Positions 7,344 to 7,687 of a stretch of DNA of 7,687 nucleotides are shown here, piece by piece. Origin of the DNA: Lentimicrobiaceae bacterium (GTDB lineage Bacteria; Bacteroidota; Bacteroidia; Bacteroidales; WCHB1-69); the NCBI GenBank assembly GCA_009787675.1, contig WQSU01000093.1:1175-8861 (forward strand). Reading direction: 5' to 3'. A program made the translations under genes and the position numbers. Within the stretch, counting starts at the first letter, position 1; each line of letters opens with the position of its first letter. Below the pieces are notes generated by a model that did not search any database, had not been told where the DNA came from, and saw only the letters and a list, made by a program, of their open reading frames with translations.

Positions 7344-7359
7344 CAGCCAATTTTGGCTG
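7344..7359 (-). terminator. Small hairpin, possible weak minus-strand terminator
   Basis: CAGCCA (7344-7349) pairs with TGGCTG (7354-7359) around a four-base loop; a seventh A-T pair shortens the loop to two. On the minus strand the stem is followed by TTTTCTTAT, a broken T run. It could stop transcription entering from the right before the protease promoter region. The stem is short and no gene is seen upstream on that strand in the window, so the assignment is tentative. Confidence 0.35.
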
Positions 7360-7384
7360 AAGTAAAAAATAAAATACTGATAGG

Positions 7385-7406
7385 TAGATAGATAGATAGA
7401 TAGATA
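7385..7406. repeat. TAGA tetranucleotide microsatellite, 5.5 perfect copies
   Basis: Five perfect TAGA units run from 7385 to 7404 plus TA, preceded by an imperfect TAGG at 7381-7384. It is about 290 bp upstream of the protease start codon. Tetranucleotide tracts in bacteria can change length by slipped-strand mispairing; here the tract is outside any gene, so an effect would have to be on promoter spacing or on a neighbouring transcript. Confidence 0.9.
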
Positions 7407-7646
7407 TTAGAAAAAACACACCTAAATTGAACAATATTTATATTTTAGCGGCAAATTTTTGCAGTTTTTCAAAAAAGTTTTAATGGAATCCTCCTTTTTG
7501 GAAAAATCCAAATGTCAAGAAAGAATTTTTAGGAGTCCCCATAACAAAAAAACAAACCAATGCAAAATAGTAAAACCATGTATAATATTTTAAATAGTCG
7601 CTCCTTACGATCACTGTAATATATTTTAAATCAATAAAATAAATTA

Positions 7647-7679
7647 AAAAAGTGTAGTATTTTTCGACCAAAAAGTGTA
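7647..7679. repeat. Direct repeat AAAAAGTGTA, two copies 23 bp apart
   Basis: The 10-mer AAAAAGTGTA occurs at 7647-7656 and 7670-7679. The second copy runs into the promoter-like box at 7678-7685. Another repeated word, ATATTTTAAAT, occurs upstream at 7585-7595 and 7621-7631. These may be regulator sites for a gene to the right of the window or chance in AT-rich DNA. Confidence 0.4.
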
Positions 7680-7685
7680 TCTTTG
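7678..7685 (+). promoter_or_regulatory. Bacteroidota-type -7 box for a gene beyond the right edge
   Basis: TATCTTTG fits the Bacteroidota housekeeping sigma -7 consensus TAnnTTTG exactly and is followed by C. About 19-20 bp upstream, where a TTTG -33 box should be, the sequence (around 7654-7658) does not match, so it may need an activator. It points right, out of the window, divergent from the protease operon. Confidence 0.45.
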
Positions 7686-7687
7686 CG

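Larger units (their letters stand above)
7095..7687. other. AT-rich non-coding region upstream of the protease gene
   Basis: About 590 bp carry no credible gene. The short frames present (for example a 63-codon minus-strand frame at 7480-7671) are Phe/Tyr/Ile-rich products of the base composition with no recognisable domain. The region must hold the promoter of the protease operon, but no consensus TAnnTTTG box is found on the minus strand within about 250 bp of the start codon, so the promoter is diverged or dependent on an alternative sigma factor or activator. The separately listed dyad, hairpin, microsatellite, and right-edge promoter lie here. Confidence 0.6.

Noticed and set aside
7482..7592. 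36-codon plus-strand frame starting MESSFLEKSK as a possible small gene or IS remnant
   Set aside because: Short, without a ribosome binding site or recognised similarity.
7480..7671. 63-codon minus-strand frame with hydrophobic stretches
   Set aside because: Phe/Tyr/Ile-rich composition follows from AT-rich DNA; there is no ribosome binding site, no recognisable family, and simple repeats run through it.

Overview
The window looks like chromosomal DNA of an anaerobic member of Bacteroidales (phylum Bacteroidota). Both large genes encode secreted proteins ending in a type A sorting domain of the type IX secretion system (T9SS), which is restricted to the Bacteroidota/FCB group. One of them is a gingipain-type (family C25) cysteine protease. 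Start codons lack a Shine-Dalgarno sequence and follow AT-rich leaders, and a TAnnTTTG-type -7 box sits at the right edge; both are Bacteroidota traits. No name closer than the order is justified from the sequence alone.

Layout, left to right. (1) 1-452: the 3' end of an IS982-family insertion sequence. It holds the C-terminal part of the transposase (+ strand, cut by the window edge), a cluster of three GC-rich mini-hairpins after the stop codon, and a candidate right terminal inverted repeat. (2) 474-514: a perfect 13-bp-stem palindrome followed, on the minus strand, by eight T. It is the likely terminator of the minus-strand genes. (3) 557-3430 (-): a 957-aa surface protein with two GLUG-repeat modules flanking two Fn3-like domains, and a sorting domain containing intergenic-type short repeats. 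(4) 3471-7094 (-): a 1207-aa gingipain-like protease with propeptide, catalytic domain, Ig-like, CUB-like and Cna-B/carboxypeptidase-regulatory-like modules, and a sorting domain. (5) 7095-7687: about 590 bp of AT-rich DNA with no credible gene. It holds a 30-bp imperfect palindrome, a small hairpin, a TAGA microsatellite, and a promoter-like element pointing out of the window to the right.

The protease and the GLUG protein are on the same strand 40 bp apart, with no terminator between them and a strong one after the second gene. They therefore probably form a two-gene operon, protease first. Both should cross the inner membrane by Sec and the outer membrane by T9SS, ending on the cell surface or outside the cell. 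The protease keeps the catalytic Cys/His and also the Asp and Trp that line the S1 pocket of Arg-gingipain RgpB, so Arg-specific cleavage is a reasonable prediction. Whether the GLUG protein is its substrate, partner or simply co-expressed cargo cannot be told from sequence.

Nothing here is clearly a new defence or mobile system. The least ordinary features are the repeat-built loop of the GLUG protein's sorting domain, the modified active-site neighbourhood and modular C-terminus of the protease, and the repeats nested at the IS end.
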